Shown: positions 16,612-27,910, counted from the stretch's first letter. The stretch: DNA of 64,000 nucleotides from Meiothermus sp. Pnk-1 (GCF_003226535.1 NZ_QKOB01000001.1:248001-312000), one strand, 5' to 3'. Numbers and translations: made by a program. Notes: a model not told the origin generated them from the letters alone.

Positions 16612-17351
16612 AAGCTGCCCTCATTCACCTCGCTACCCGAGAGACGCCTGTAGCTACCCTCAAAGCCGCCTTGCCCCTGATCGAGCAGGCCGCCCAGGAA
16701 GGGGCTCAACTGGTCCTTTTGCCCGAACTCTTCCCCAGCGGGTACCGCTACCCCGACGCCGCAGCGACGCCCCAGGTGCTCGAGGCCCTGCAAACCTCGG
16801 CCCGCCAGCACCAAATGGTAATCCTGGCCGGGGTGCTGGAGCAGGCCGGGGAGCGCTACGCCAACCGGGTGCGCATCCTCGGTCCGCAGGGCGAACTGGG
16901 CTGCTACACCAAAACCCACCTCATCCCGGCCTTTGGCGAGCCCGAGACCATGATCCCCGGCCAAGCGCTGGTGCGGCTAGGGCTCGAGGGTTTCCAAGCC
17001 GGGGTGGCGATCTGCTTCGACCTGCGCTTTCCCGAGCTGTTTCGCACCTACGCGGTGGGCGGGGTGACCCTCTTCCTCGTCCCCTCCGCCTGGCCCATGA
17101 GCCGCAGCTACGCCTGGGAACTTTTCTGCAAAGCCAGGGCTGCCGAGAACCAGGCCTACCTGCTCGCGGTCAACCACGCCGAGGAGCCCTTCGGGGCGGC
17201 CAGCCTGGCCGTTGACCCACTAGGGATGGAGCTGGCGCGGCTTGAGGTAGAAGGGGTTAGGGTGGTCGAACTGGACCCTACTTACCCTCACCGCCTGCGC
17301 CAGGAGTTCCCGCTCTTCTCCCAGCGCCGCCCGGATTTGTACAAGCTCTAG
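16608..17351 (+). CDS. Carbon-nitrogen hydrolase (nitrilase superfamily, omega-amidase-like)
   Basis: Hydrolyses C-N bonds of amides or nitriles in the cytoplasm. The 247-residue protein has the full Glu-Lys-Cys triad: E40 in LLPEL, K102 in CYTKTHL and C136 in ICFDLRFPELF. Length and motif spacing fit the omega-amidase/Nit2-like branch rather than true nitrilases. Exact substrate is not determinable. It overlaps the preceding small membrane protein gene by 4 bp. Confidence 0.88.
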   Translation: MKAALIHLATRETPVATLKAALPLIEQAAQEGAQLVLLPELFPSGYRYPDAAATPQVLEALQTSARQHQMVILAGVLEQAGERYANRVRILGPQGELGCYTKTHLIPAFGEPETMIPGQALVRLGLEGFQAGVAICFDLRFPELFRTYAVGGVTLFLVPSAWPMSRSYAWELFCKARAAENQAYLLAVNHAEEPFGAASLAVDPLGMELARLEVEGVRVVELDPTYPHRLRQEFPLFSQRRPDLYKL

Positions 17352-17447
17352 GGCTGATTTCACGCACTTAATTGGCCATACGGGAAACGCAAGAGGCTTG
17401 GTGGCGAGGAAGAAATGTCCCTAGCGCGCGATAGCTTGACCGATGGC

Positions 17448-17801
17448 TCACTGGCGGCGCACCCAGCCTGCCAGCAAGTAGACTAGCGCTCCTGCCATCA
17501 GCCCGTCGCCCAAGGGGGGCAAGTACGGCCCAAAAGCGCTCAGGTTGAAGCCTAGCCCAATGAGCAGCGGCCATGGGGTGAGCACCCAGGACAGGCCGTA
17601 CTGCCGACCGGTGGCGGCCAACATAAAAGCCAGCCCCAGCCCCCGCATGTATCCGATCCAGCCCGATCCGATCTCGTTTTGGTATATAAACCACAGCAGG
17701 TTGAGCCAAGCTCCAGCCGCGGCCCACGGAAGCCGGGCGCGGCGAACGGCCAAGGCTCCCGTCCCGGCAAGTAACAGCCACAGCAGAAGATCGATCATCA
17801 A
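17448..17801 (-). CDS. Small membrane protein downstream of recR
   Basis: A 117-residue hydrophobic protein with about four membrane segments. No family recognised. It starts 8 bp after the recR stop codon, with two adjacent ATG codons, and is likely translated as part of the ybaB-recR transcript. A role in recombination is not implied by the sequence. Confidence 0.7.
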   Translation of the reverse strand: MMIDLLLWLLLAGTGALAVRRARLPWAAAGAWLNLLWFIYQNEIGSGWIGYMRGLGLAFMLAATGRQYGLSWVLTPWPLLIGLGFNLSAFGPYLPPLGDGLMAGALVYLLAGWVRRQ

Positions 17802-17809
17802 AGGTTTGT

Positions 17810-18427
17810 TTACTCGCCAAGGCCCCGGCGGTTTTCCAGGGCTCGAGCCAGCGTCACCTCGTCGGCATACTCGAGGCTTCCCCCCGCTGGCAAGCCGTAG
17901 GCCAGCCGGGTGGCTTTGATTCCCCGTTCCTTGAGCGCATCAGCCAGGTAGGCGGCGGTGGCCTCGCCCTCCACGGTCATTGAAGTGGCGAGGATGACCT
18001 CTTCGACCTTAGCCCCCAGGGCTTCAGGGTTCTCCGGCTCGAGCCGCTTGTACAAACTTCCCAGGTTGAGCTGTTCGGGGCCAATACCCTCGAGGGGGTT
18101 CAGGGCCCCGCCCAGGACGTGGTAGAGCCCGCCGTACTCCCCGCTCCGCTCGAGGGCCATCAGGTCCCCTACGCTCTCTACCACACAGACCAGACTGCGC
18201 TCGCGGTGCTCGTCGGCGCAGATCGGGCAGAGCTCGTCTTCGGCCAGGTTGCCGCAGATCGGACAGGGGTGCAACGCTCGAGCCGCATCTAGGGCCGCCA
18301 GGAGTTCCTGGGCTGCGTCTGGCTGCATCACCAGGTGTAGCCCCAGCTTTTGCGCGGTCTTGGGACCTACGCCGGGCAATACCGCCAGGGCCCGCACCAA
18401 TTTGAGTAACCGTTCAGGGTAGCGCAT
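17810..18427 (-). CDS. recR: Recombination mediator RecR
   Basis: Works with RecO/RecF to load RecA on gapped DNA. The 205-residue protein has the N-terminal helix-hairpin-helix (LAVLPGVGPKTAQKL), a C4 zinc motif (CPICGNLAEDELCPIC), then the Toprim domain with VVESVGDLMALE and ATSMTVEGEATAAYL. It lies 55 bp after ybaB, the common bacterial order, though dnaX is not adjacent in this window. Confidence 0.95.
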   Translation of the reverse strand: MRYPERLLKLVRALAVLPGVGPKTAQKLGLHLVMQPDAAQELLAALDAARALHPCPICGNLAEDELCPICADEHRERSLVCVVESVGDLMALERSGEYGGLYHVLGGALNPLEGIGPEQLNLGSLYKRLEPENPEALGAKVEEVILATSMTVEGEATAAYLADALKERGIKATRLAYGLPAGGSLEYADEVTLARALENRRGLGE

Positions 18428-18482
18428 CGCCGCCTACTGCTCGACGCCCAACGCTGAAGCCCAAGGGCGATCAGGCCGGGCT

Positions 18483-18794
18483 TTAGAGCATTCCCCCTAA
18501 CATCGAGCCGATCCCTCCCAGCTCGCGGCCCATCTCTTTTTCGGAAAGTTCGTGAGCTTTTTGTTGGGCGTCTTGAATCGCTACCAGGAGGAGATCCTCG
18601 AGGGCCTCGAGATCCGATGGATCCACCGCTTCGGGTTTGAGCTTCACCGCTTGGATCTGGCCGTGGCCGTTGGCGGTGACTTCCACTAAGCCTGCGGCGC
18701 TTCCTACCACGGTCATCGTTGCGAGCCTTTCCTGCACCTCGGCGGCTTTTCGTTGGGCCTTCTGGGCCTCTTTCATCAACTTCTGTAGGTTCAT
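18483..18794 (-). CDS. YbaB/EbfC nucleoid-associated protein
   Basis: Small dimeric DNA-binding protein. The 103-residue protein has an N-terminal helix (MNLQKLMKEAQKAQRKAAEVQ), a beta-sheet core with VEVTANGHGQIQAVKLKPEAV, and a C-terminal helix, ending in a Gly/Met-rich tail. It is paired with recR, as in many bacteria. Confidence 0.93.
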   Translation of the reverse strand: MNLQKLMKEAQKAQRKAAEVQERLATMTVVGSAAGLVEVTANGHGQIQAVKLKPEAVDPSDLEALEDLLLVAIQDAQQKAHELSEKEMGRELGGIGSMLGGML

Positions 18795-18863
18795 GGGTCC
18801 GTGTCTCCCGCACCCATTATAGGCGGTGCACCCGCGAGGGAGCGGCGTGTCGTCGGAGGAGTT

Positions 18864-20069
18864 TCACGTTTTTGCTGCGGTCGGAGCGGTGCTGGCTTCG
18901 GGAATCCCCCCCAGCAGCGTGACCGTTAGCGCCAACGCGGTCACGGCCAGGCCGCAAAATACTATGGCCTCCGTGATGCCCAACATGGCGGCTAGGGTCG
19001 CGCCCAGGGTAGCCCCCCCGATCTGGGCTGCGTCTGTCAGGCTGATAAAGGTGCCCAAGATGCGCCCACGCTGATCTGGGGGGGCAGCAATCTGCAAGAT
19101 GCTTCGCATCGGGACGATAAACCCGGCGTTCGCCACCCCAAAGAGAAAGCTGGCCATCCCCACCCAGATGGGGTAGGGGAAAGCCCCCATGGAGGCATAG
19201 ACGAAACCAAAGACCATCAAGGCCAGTAGGAACAGCCGCTCTCGAGCCATCCGGCGGGTGATGTGCGGCACCCATAAGAAGCCCACCAAGGCCCCGGCGG
19301 CGGTCAGGGCTTCTATCACCCCAAACCCCTGCACCCCGATCCCCAGTACCCTGACCGCCAGCACGTAGCCCAGCACGGCTTCGGCGGAGCCAAAGAGGGC
19401 CGCTATGGTGATGCTGAGCACGCTATAGCGCAAGGTGCGGTTGTGCCAGAGGGGCCGGAAGCCCTCGAGCAGAGCGGTGAGGTAGCGGCGGCGGGGGCTT
19501 GGTTTGGGTTTGAGGGCCGGAAGCCGCAGCAAGTATAAAGCCGAGACCAGGTAGGAGAAGGCGTCGATATAAAAGGCCGGGGCGAAGCCCACCCCCGCCA
19601 CCAGCAGCCCCCCCAGGGCCACGAAGCCGATCTCCGCCACGCGGTTGGTCAGGAGCAGGAGACTATTGGCCTGATCCAGCGAAGCTTCGGGAACTAGGTC
19701 GGCCACTGCGCTGTTGAGGGCCGGGTAGCGCAGGGCATCGGTGGCCGCAACCAGCACGGTCAGCGCGATCAAAGCCCCCAGCGAGCGAATCCCTAGCAGC
19801 GGAATCAGTGCCACCAGAGCCATGCAGAGGAGGTCCGAGTACAGCATGATCAGGCGGCGGTCGTTGCGGTCGACGAAAGGACCCAACAGCGGTCCCAGGA
19901 TGACCCGGGAGAACAGCTGGGCAGAGATGAGGACCCCCGTCCAGACCAACCCGTACGTCTCGTTAACCAGGGCTAAAAGAGCAATACGGTGTACTTTATT
20001 GCCCACCTGGGAAACCAGGTTGGATAAAAACAGGCGCAAAAAGGCCGGTTGCTGGAAAATCCCCACCAT
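18864..20069 (-). CDS. MFS transporter
   Basis: A 401-residue twelve-helix membrane transporter of the MFS_3/EntS-like group. The loop between helices 2 and 3 carries the GPFVDRNDRR variant of the family motif. A cytoplasmic Pro/Arg-rich loop (KPKPSPRRRYL) separates the two halves. Substrate unknown; an exporter is more likely from family resemblance. It starts at ATG 20069, next to the hairpin-repeat array, and no regulator gene is adjacent. Confidence 0.85.
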   Translation of the reverse strand: MVGIFQQPAFLRLFLSNLVSQVGNKVHRIALLALVNETYGLVWTGVLISAQLFSRVILGPLLGPFVDRNDRRLIMLYSDLLCMALVALIPLLGIRSLGALIALTVLVAATDALRYPALNSAVADLVPEASLDQANSLLLLTNRVAEIGFVALGGLLVAGVGFAPAFYIDAFSYLVSALYLLRLPALKPKPSPRRRYLTALLEGFRPLWHNRTLRYSVLSITIAALFGSAEAVLGYVLAVRVLGIGVQGFGVIEALTAAGALVGFLWVPHITRRMARERLFLLALMVFGFVYASMGAFPYPIWVGMASFLFGVANAGFIVPMRSILQIAAPPDQRGRILGTFISLTDAAQIGGATLGATLAAMLGITEAIVFCGLAVTALALTVTLLGGIPEASTAPTAAKT

Positions 20070-20224
20070 GTTAGGCAGATTCTACATCCACCGATTGGTG
20101 GATGGATATCGTCGTTGGGGCTGAGGTGGGTTTGGGATGGCCGCTCGGCGGGGAAGCCGCCGAGGGGAGCTCAGCGGCAAGATCCCCCGCGTTTTGCGTA
20201 CCAGCCTTACCTCAACCCTCAGCA

Positions 20225-20440
20225 CGTCCCACGTCGTACGAAGGGGATTGGTCCCCTAGGTGTACCGGCTCCGCCGGTCCCAAAGGGAATCTACCTCCGG
20301 GTGTACGGAGCTTGCTCCGTCCCGATAGGGGATCGTCCCCTAGGTGTACCGGCTTTGCCGGTCCCGATAGGGGATCGTCCCTTGGGTGTACGGCGGTACG
20401 CCGTCCCGAAAATTGCCGGCTTACCGGCGCACTTAGGCAC
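20225..20440 (+). repeat. Tandem hairpin-repeat array A (about 42-bp units)
   Basis: Each unit reads GTGT, a hairpin, CCC, then a roughly 20-bp linker. Hairpins: ACCGGC/GCCGGT (20264-20278), ACGGAGC/GCTCCGT (20305-20320), ACCGGC/GCCGGT (20348-20362) and ACGGCG/CGCCGT (20390-20404). Unit spacing is 41, 43 and 42 bp. Linkers are the palindromic GATAGGGGATCGTCCCCTAG type (twice, the second copy with two base changes) or the AGGGAATCTACCTCCGG type. A degenerate leader unit (20225-20259) resembles the leader of array B. The 363-bp interval between the MFS gene and the next gene holds this array and no gene. Confidence 0.85.
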
Positions 20441-22250
20441 TTTCGAACTGGGAGTTGGGCAGCAGCAGGCAAGCCACCCGCAATCCTTCCCTGGCCAGCA
20501 CCCCCATCCCCTCCGGGACGCTCCACACCAGCAGGTCGTCGAGCCGGCGCGGCATCTGAGCGGCAGTGGCCACGTAAACGGTGTCTTCTTGGTAGCGCAG
20601 CGAGAGCACCACCGAGCCCAGCCGCACGCTGACCGGGGCCTCGCTCAAGGTGGAGGCCCCAACCCCTCCCAGGGTGTCGCGGGTGGGGGGGCGGTGGCCC
20701 GCCCATTCGGAGAGGGCAGTCGCCAAAGCCCGCCCTTGGCGCTCGAGCCCCAGCTGAGAGGCCACCTCTTCCATCAAAAGCGGCCAGTTGGAGCTGCTGC
20801 TGATCCGCCCGCGCACCACCTCGAGCCCTTTGCGGGCGAACTCCTGGAGGGCATCCGGCGAGGCCTCGCCATAGCGCTGGGCGGATTCCGGGGCGAAATT
20901 GGAGTAATCCACCGGCCCCTTGAGCCGAGCCGAGAAGGCCCGCAGGAGCCGCAGGTAGGCGAAGTGTTCATCAGGGCGCAGCAGGTGGGCCAATACCCGC
21001 CCCTCGGCCAACAAGGTGGAGATGTGGGCCCCTACGCGGGGCTCGAGGCGCAGGTGAAGGTAATGGCCATGGCGGATCGCCCACACCTCAAAGCCCCCTA
21101 CTTTGATGGTCAGGGGTTTCGCCGGATCCAGTGGGTAATCGGTGCCTTCGAGGCTTAGCGTGAACTCCCCAGCGGTCTCGCTGAGGAGGACCTCGAGCCC
21201 ACCCAGGCTAAGCCGGGCCGGCAACAGCCGCAGGGTGACGGCTGCGTCTTCGGGGCCGATCGCCTCCTGCCGAAGATCGGGGTCTTGTCCCCAGAGGATT
21301 TTAGCCGGGATCTGGGGCAGAGGGGCCTCGCCGCGGGGGGTTGGCAGGTAGCGGTAGAGCAGGGCGGCCAGCCGCTCCGAGGCCTGGTGGAAGCGCTGGC
21401 GGTCCTCTTCCAGCACCAGCGACAGGCGCCGCTCCTCCGCCGCCACCGCTTGCAAGCGCTCCTCCAGGGCGCGGATCTCGGGTAGCGGCAGCTGCATGCG
21501 CTGGGCTTCTTCCAGCGCCCGCCGCAGGCTCTCCACCGAGGTGCGCCGCCCCGCTCCCTGGGGCCTCAGGGCCCCTTCGCTCTCGATCACCCGGCGCATG
21601 AAGCGGCGCAGGTAGGCCACGGTCTCCTCGGGGGGCAGGCGCAGCCGGTCCGGCAGGCGGTAGGCTTCCTTGAAGAACTCCAGCAGTAAAGCTTTGGCGA
21701 CCCCAGGGTCGTCGAAGCTTACCAGCGGATCGGAAAGGGCAGGTATGGCCTGAGAGAGGGTAAAACGGGAGAGGTTGTAGTCCTGGGCGAACTGAGGGGT
21801 TTTGGAGTAGGCCTCGAGGTTTTGTAACAGCGCGTAAACGAGGCGCAATTCCTCCCGTTTACCCGAGAGCAGGTGTTTGACCTGTCGCTCCAGGTCGCGC
21901 TCGAGCCGCACCCAGTACACCGACTGGGTAAGGGCCTCGAGGGCCTGGCGCTCGGGGCTGGGCCCGTCCGGGACCAGCTGAGGCTCCTCCTCCACGAAAA
22001 CGCTGCTCAGTTCAGCGGGGGGTGGTTCAGCGAACACTTCGCTCAGGTTGTGCTGAATCTGGTTTAGGCTGCGGAAGCGGGCGTCCGCCTGGCGAAAACG
22101 CTTGGCGTAAGGGCCTTGATGGGCCAGCTTGATCAGCAACTGACGCAACCGGATCACGCTGGCCCGCCCCCCCTTGGGTTCGCGCCCGGCGGTCAGGTCA
22201 TCGACCTTGTACTCGTACAGTTCGACCAGTTCGGCCAATCCTTCGCTCAT
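20433..22250 (-). CDS. Large hypothetical protein divergent from the PP2C/kinase pair
   Basis: A 605-residue soluble protein not recognised from any family. It has an N-terminal helical half with coiled-coil-like stretches (around residues 240-320) and a C-terminal half with beta-rich segments (LRLLPARLSLGGLEVLL, VGGFEVWAIRHGHYLHLRLEP). The ATG at 22250 has GGAGGGG upstream; a longer reading into the intergenic region is rejected. It is divergently arranged with the phosphatase and kinase genes, so it might belong to the same signalling unit, but this is only context. Its 3' end overlaps the edge of array A. Confidence 0.75.
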   Translation of the reverse strand: MSEGLAELVELYEYKVDDLTAGREPKGGRASVIRLRQLLIKLAHQGPYAKRFRQADARFRSLNQIQHNLSEVFAEPPPAELSSVFVEEEPQLVPDGPSPERQALEALTQSVYWVRLERDLERQVKHLLSGKREELRLVYALLQNLEAYSKTPQFAQDYNLSRFTLSQAIPALSDPLVSFDDPGVAKALLLEFFKEAYRLPDRLRLPPEETVAYLRRFMRRVIESEGALRPQGAGRRTSVESLRRALEEAQRMQLPLPEIRALEERLQAVAAEERRLSLVLEEDRQRFHQASERLAALLYRYLPTPRGEAPLPQIPAKILWGQDPDLRQEAIGPEDAAVTLRLLPARLSLGGLEVLLSETAGEFTLSLEGTDYPLDPAKPLTIKVGGFEVWAIRHGHYLHLRLEPRVGAHISTLLAEGRVLAHLLRPDEHFAYLRLLRAFSARLKGPVDYSNFAPESAQRYGEASPDALQEFARKGLEVVRGRISSSSNWPLLMEEVASQLGLERQGRALATALSEWAGHRPPTRDTLGGVGASTLSEAPVSVRLGSVVLSLRYQEDTVYVATAAQMPRRLDDLLVWSVPEGMGVLAREGLRVACLLLPNSQFESA

Positions 22251-22393
22251 TGCCCCTCCAAAACACTCCTCGAGCCTACCAAACCTTTCCCGCCGAGCTT
22301 GTGATGGGCGATTCATCGAGGGCCCCTCCAGGCAGTATTCCCGGTTATTTTCCAATCCTGGGGTGGGGGGCGGGAGCTATGATAGGCGAAGTC

Positions 22394-23148
22394 ATGCGGT
22401 TATCACACCTGGAAATCGCCACCGTTTCCAACGTCGGACGGCGGCGGCGCAACAACGAGGACTTCCACCGGGTGGCGGTGTATCCGACACCTCGGGGCAA
22501 CTTGGTGTTGGCGGCTGTGGCGGATGGGATGGGCGGCTCGGAGGCTGGAGAGTGGGCCAGCAAGCTGGCCATCGAGGGGCTCACCGAGGCGGTGCGGGCC
22601 TATGCGGCCCAGCTCGACAGCGGCAGGCCGGCGGTCCCGCTCGAGCGTGTGATGGATAAGGCTTTTCGCTTGGCCCAGCATCGTATCCTGCAAGAAGGAG
22701 AACGCGTGCCCGAGCGCAAGGGCATGGGAACTACGCTCACCGCCATGTTGCTGACCGAGTGGAACAAAAGCGGGGTGATCGGCCATGTGGGCGATACCCG
22801 GGCCTACTGCCGCAGCAAAGGCCGCTGGCAACAACTCACCGCCGACCACTCCTGGGTGGCCCAACAGGTCCGGGAAGGCCTCCTAACCCCGCACCAGGCC
22901 GAGACCCACCCCTGGCGGCACATGCTGACCCAGGCGTTGGGGCTTGCTGAGGTGCACTACGACCTGCTGAGCATCAGCCTGGCCCCCGACGAGACCCTGG
23001 TGCTCGCCACCGATGGGCTTTATAACTTGGTTTTACCCGAAGAGTGGCAGACCACGTTGGATTTGCAGTCCTCCGTGGAACACTGGGTGCGCTTGGCCCT
23101 TGAGCGGGGCGGCACCGACAACATCACGGCGGTAGCGGCGAGGTGGCG

Positions 23149-23152
<4 letters not shown>
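22394..23152 (+). CDS. PP2C-type Ser/Thr protein phosphatase
   Basis: Metal-dependent phosphatase that opposes the adjacent kinase. The 252-residue protein has the family motifs RRRRNNEDF, VADGMGGSEAGEWAS, GMGTTLTA, VGHVGDTRAY-like GVIGHVGDTRAYC, LATDGLYNLV and GGTDNITAV. The start chosen is ATG 22394, with -10-like TATGAT at 22377-22382; ATG 22379 is an alternative. Its stop codon overlaps the kinase ATG (ATGA), so the pair is made together. Confidence 0.92.
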
Positions 23153-25176
<2,024 letters not shown>

Positions 25177-25468
25177 GCTTGCCGTCGAGGGGGTCGTAGC
25201 TACGGTATCTATAGAGACCGACGGGTACCTCCCCAGGAAGCAGCTCCTGGGCCCATAAACGAGGGAGTTGCTGTCCCGGAGGGGCGCTGCGCCTCAAAGG
25301 GGATGGTTGCTATGAGAAACCATCAGGGAGGATTGGGGGATTGAGGTCATTGATACCAAGCCCCTTCCCATCGCCCAGGGTAACCCGAGGCCAGCAAGGG
25401 TTGGGGCCTCAAGCCGCACGCGGCGGCGAGCCCGGGGGGGATCGTTCCGGCGCTGGGCCTTTGTCCCG

Positions 25469-25506
25469 GTGCACGGCGGCACGTCGTCCCAATAGGGGAT
25501 CGTCCC
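25469..25506 (+). repeat. Single copy of the hairpin repeat (array C)
   Basis: GTGC, then ACGGCG/CGTCGT (25473-25487, including one G-T pair), then CCCAATAGGGGATCGTCCCAG. Same unit as arrays A and B with one wobble pair in the stem. Confidence 0.75.
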
Positions 25507-25531
25507 AGCTGCAAGAACATGAAGCGCCAGG

Positions 25532-25675
25532 ATGCGTAAGCGCATCGAGACCAGTTTCAGTTCCCTGGTCCGCTCCCTCCACCTGCCCGTGGGACAGGCC
25601 AAGACCTTCTGCTCACTCAGGGCCAGGGTCAATCTCAAGATCGCGGCTCACAACCTCTCAGGTGTGCTGGCCTGA
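25532..25675 (+). pseudogene. Transposase C-terminal fragment (IS4/IS5/IS982-like)
   Basis: A 47-residue frame beginning MRKRIETSFSSL and continuing with a LRARVNLKIAAHNL-like end. This matches the end of DDE transposases, where the RKRIET Glu is part of the catalytic triad. Everything upstream is missing. It begins about 26 bp after a hairpin-repeat unit. The exact IS family is uncertain. Confidence 0.6.
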
Positions 25676-25904
25676 CTTCAGGTAGCAAACGAGGTTACTG
25701 GGTCCAGATGGATGAGGGGAGCAGCCCGTTTCCTAGAGATCGCCCCGGGAAGCTACCGACTTACCGTCGCCGCGGCTTCAGGGGAATTCCGGGAGGTCCC
25801 TATAGAGGTCACGTCCCTCTGCTACGCCCCCACGCGGATACTCCTGCCCTAGAAGAGCGTGCTGGCCTACACCCGAGGCACCGATTGGGTGGCACACTCG
25901 AGGT

Positions 25905-26408
25905 ATGAGAAGCCTGCTGTGGGTTTTGATCCTCTCCATCTTCGGCGCCAGGGCCATCGCGCCGGGCGATCCCGCGCCGCTGCCCAAGGTCAGCGACTCG
26001 TACGGCAAGCCGGTGGACCTAGCCCAGATCACCAAGTCGGGGAAGTATGTGGTGCTGTGGTTCTACCCCAAGGCCTCCTCGCCGGGATGCTCGGCGCAGG
26101 GCAAGCGCTACGCCGAGCTGTACGAGGAGTTCGCGCGGTACAACGTGGAGATCTTCGGGGTGAGCCACGACCCGGCGGCCGAGCAGTGCGAGTTCATCGA
26201 GAAGCTGGCCCTCAAAGGGGCCATGATCCCCGACCGAGACGGCGTTCTCGCCAAGGCCTACAAGGTGGGCAGCCTCCTCGGCTTCTACGCCCGCGATACC
26301 TTCCTGATCAACCCCCAGGGCCGCATCGAGAAGGTCTGGCGCAACGTCAACCCCTTCAAGGACCCCGACACCGTGCTGGCCTACCTCAAGGAGAAGCTCG
26401 GCAAGTAG
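25905..26408 (+). CDS. Exported peroxiredoxin (AhpC/TSA, BCP-like)
   Basis: Reduces peroxides using thiols. The 167-residue protein has an N-terminal hydrophobic signal sequence (about 1-19), then the thioredoxin fold. The peroxidatic Cys is C62 in YPKASSPGC. A second Cys, C95 in AEQCEF, may be the resolving residue; the usual BCP position five residues after the first Cys is not Cys. The signal suggests action outside the cytoplasm. It is followed 10 bp later by a carotenoid-enzyme-like gene in the same direction. Confidence 0.85.
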   Translation: MRSLLWVLILSIFGARAIAPGDPAPLPKVSDSYGKPVDLAQITKSGKYVVLWFYPKASSPGCSAQGKRYAELYEEFARYNVEIFGVSHDPAAEQCEFIEKLALKGAMIPDRDGVLAKAYKVGSLLGFYARDTFLINPQGRIEKVWRNVNPFKDPDTVLAYLKEKLGK

Positions 26409-26418
26409 GCGGGGCCGG

Positions 26419-27900
26419 ATGCGGGTCATGGTCATCGGGGCCGGGGTGGGCGGCCTGACCACGGCTGCGCTGCTGGCCCAAGCGGGCCTCGAGGTCACCG
26501 TGCTCGAGGCCCACACCTACCCCGGCGGCTCGGCGGGGACCTTTTTTCACCAAGGCTACCGCTTCGACGCCGGGGCCACGCTGCTGGCGGGCTTCGACCC
26601 CGGCGGGGTGTTCGAGCGGCTGGGCCATAGGCTGGGGGTGGAGTTCCCGGTGCGGCGGCTCGAGGCCGGTGAGCCCCTGATGCGGGTCTGGCTGCCGGAC
26701 GGCCGGAGCGTGGACCGCCCAGTGGGGCGGGCGTATGAACTGGAGGCACAGCTCGAGGCCTTCGGCCCCCGGGTGCGGCCCTTTTGGGAGTGGCAGGGCC
26801 GGCAGGCCGCGGCGCTTTGGCCGCTGGCGGAGGCCCTGCCGTTCCCGCCCGCCGACCTCCTCGAGCTCGCCCGGCTGGTGGGCCTGGGCCTGCCCTGGGC
26901 CCTGCGCCATCCCCTTGGCCTGCTGGACCTGCTGCGTCCGGTCGCGGCCCATACCCCCCAAGACCCGGCCTTCCGGCGCTTCCTCGACGCCCAGCTGCTC
27001 ATCGCCTCCCAGGCCGACGCCCAGCACACCTACGCCCTCTTCGGCGCGGCGGCCCTGGACCTGCCGCACCGGGGCCCGGCCATGCCGCGGGGCGGGATGG
27101 GGGCGGTGGCCCAGACGCTGGCCCAGGCCGTCGAGCGCCACGGTGGACGCGTGCTCTACCGCCACCGGGCCGAGCGGCTCCTGACCCAGGGCGGCCGGGT
27201 GCGGGCCGTGGAGGTGGGGCTGGGCGGGCGGCGCCGGGGGCAGCGGGAGCGGCTCGAGGCCGACCTCTTCGTGGCCAACCTGACCCCCGGTGACCTGGGC
27301 CGCCTGCTGGGCCGGCCGGGCCGCCCGCCCGCCGATGGTTGGGGCGCCTTCGTGCTCCACGCGGCCCTCCCCGCGGCCGCGGTCCCACCGGGGCCGCCCT
27401 ACCGGCAGTGGGCCGGGGAGGGCGAGTGGGTTTTCGTCAGCCTGTCCGAGCCGGAGGACCCCCTGCGCGGCCCCCCCGGAGTGCGGGTGCTCTCGGCCTC
27501 GGTGCACACCCCCCTCGAGGCCTGGCGCGGCCTCTCGGAGGAGGAGTACGCTGCCCGAAAGAGGGCCTGGCAAGATCGGGTGATGCGGCAGGTCGAGCGG
27601 TTGATCCCGGGCTTCCGGGAGGCGGCCATCCTGCTCCTGGCGGGTTCCCCGCGCACCTACGCCCGCTATACCTCGCGCCAGGAGGGCTGGGTGGGGGGCT
27701 ACCCCCAGGTCCACCCCTTGCGCACGCCCTCGCCGCGCACCCCGTTGGCCAACCTGTGGCGGGTGGGGGAGACGGTCTTTCCCGGCCAGTCGGTTCCGGC
27801 GGTGGCCATGGGAGGCGTTCGGGTAGCCGGGTTGGTGCTGCGCAGGCTGGGGGTCCGAGTCGGCGGGCCAGACGGGTGCCCCCAGGGAGTCGGGAGCTAG
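26419..27900 (+). CDS. FAD-dependent phytoene-desaturase-family oxidoreductase
   Basis: A 493-residue flavoprotein of the CrtI/CrtD/CrtO group acting on carotenoids or related isoprenoids. The N-terminal dinucleotide-binding motif is IGAGVGGLTTAALLAQAG (about 6-23), followed by YPGGSAGTFFHQGYRFDAGAT, and near the C-terminus RVGETVFPGQSVPAVAMGG. The exact reaction (desaturation, hydroxylation or ketolation) cannot be told. It is downstream of the peroxiredoxin with 10 bp spacing, and a photolyase lies nearby, which recalls the light-response clusters of Thermus. Confidence 0.8.
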   Translation: MRVMVIGAGVGGLTTAALLAQAGLEVTVLEAHTYPGGSAGTFFHQGYRFDAGATLLAGFDPGGVFERLGHRLGVEFPVRRLEAGEPLMRVWLPDGRSVDRPVGRAYELEAQLEAFGPRVRPFWEWQGRQAAALWPLAEALPFPPADLLELARLVGLGLPWALRHPLGLLDLLRPVAAHTPQDPAFRRFLDAQLLIASQADAQHTYALFGAAALDLPHRGPAMPRGGMGAVAQTLAQAVERHGGRVLYRHRAERLLTQGGRVRAVEVGLGGRRRGQRERLEADLFVANLTPGDLGRLLGRPGRPPADGWGAFVLHAALPAAAVPPGPPYRQWAGEGEWVFVSLSEPEDPLRGPPGVRVLSASVHTPLEAWRGLSEEEYAARKRAWQDRVMRQVERLIPGFREAAILLLAGSPRTYARYTSRQEGWVGGYPQVHPLRTPSPRTPLANLWRVGETVFPGQSVPAVAMGGVRVAGLVLRRLGVRVGGPDGCPQGVGS

Positions 27901-27910
27901 TGGTCTGGTA

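Larger units (their letters stand above)
25177..25904. other. 728-bp degenerate intergenic region with an IS remnant and one repeat unit
   Basis: No intact gene. It holds a single hairpin-repeat unit (25469-25506), a transposase C-terminal fragment (25532-25675), and two short similar stretches around CTATAGAG near 25210 and 25800. Longer minus-strand frames here look like shadows. It is likely a graveyard of insertions. Confidence 0.6.

Noticed and set aside
20225-20440. CRISPR-like reading of the hairpin arrays
   Set aside because: Unit spacing is regular at about 42 bp, but the changing part is itself a perfect hairpin and there are no cas genes.
25294-25638. A 114-residue minus-strand frame
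   Set aside because: It is antisense to the transposase fragment and crosses the repeat unit.
26386-27714. A 442-residue minus-strand frame across the desaturase-like gene
   Set aside because: It is a GC-rich shadow: the plus-strand frame has FAD motifs and normal codon use.
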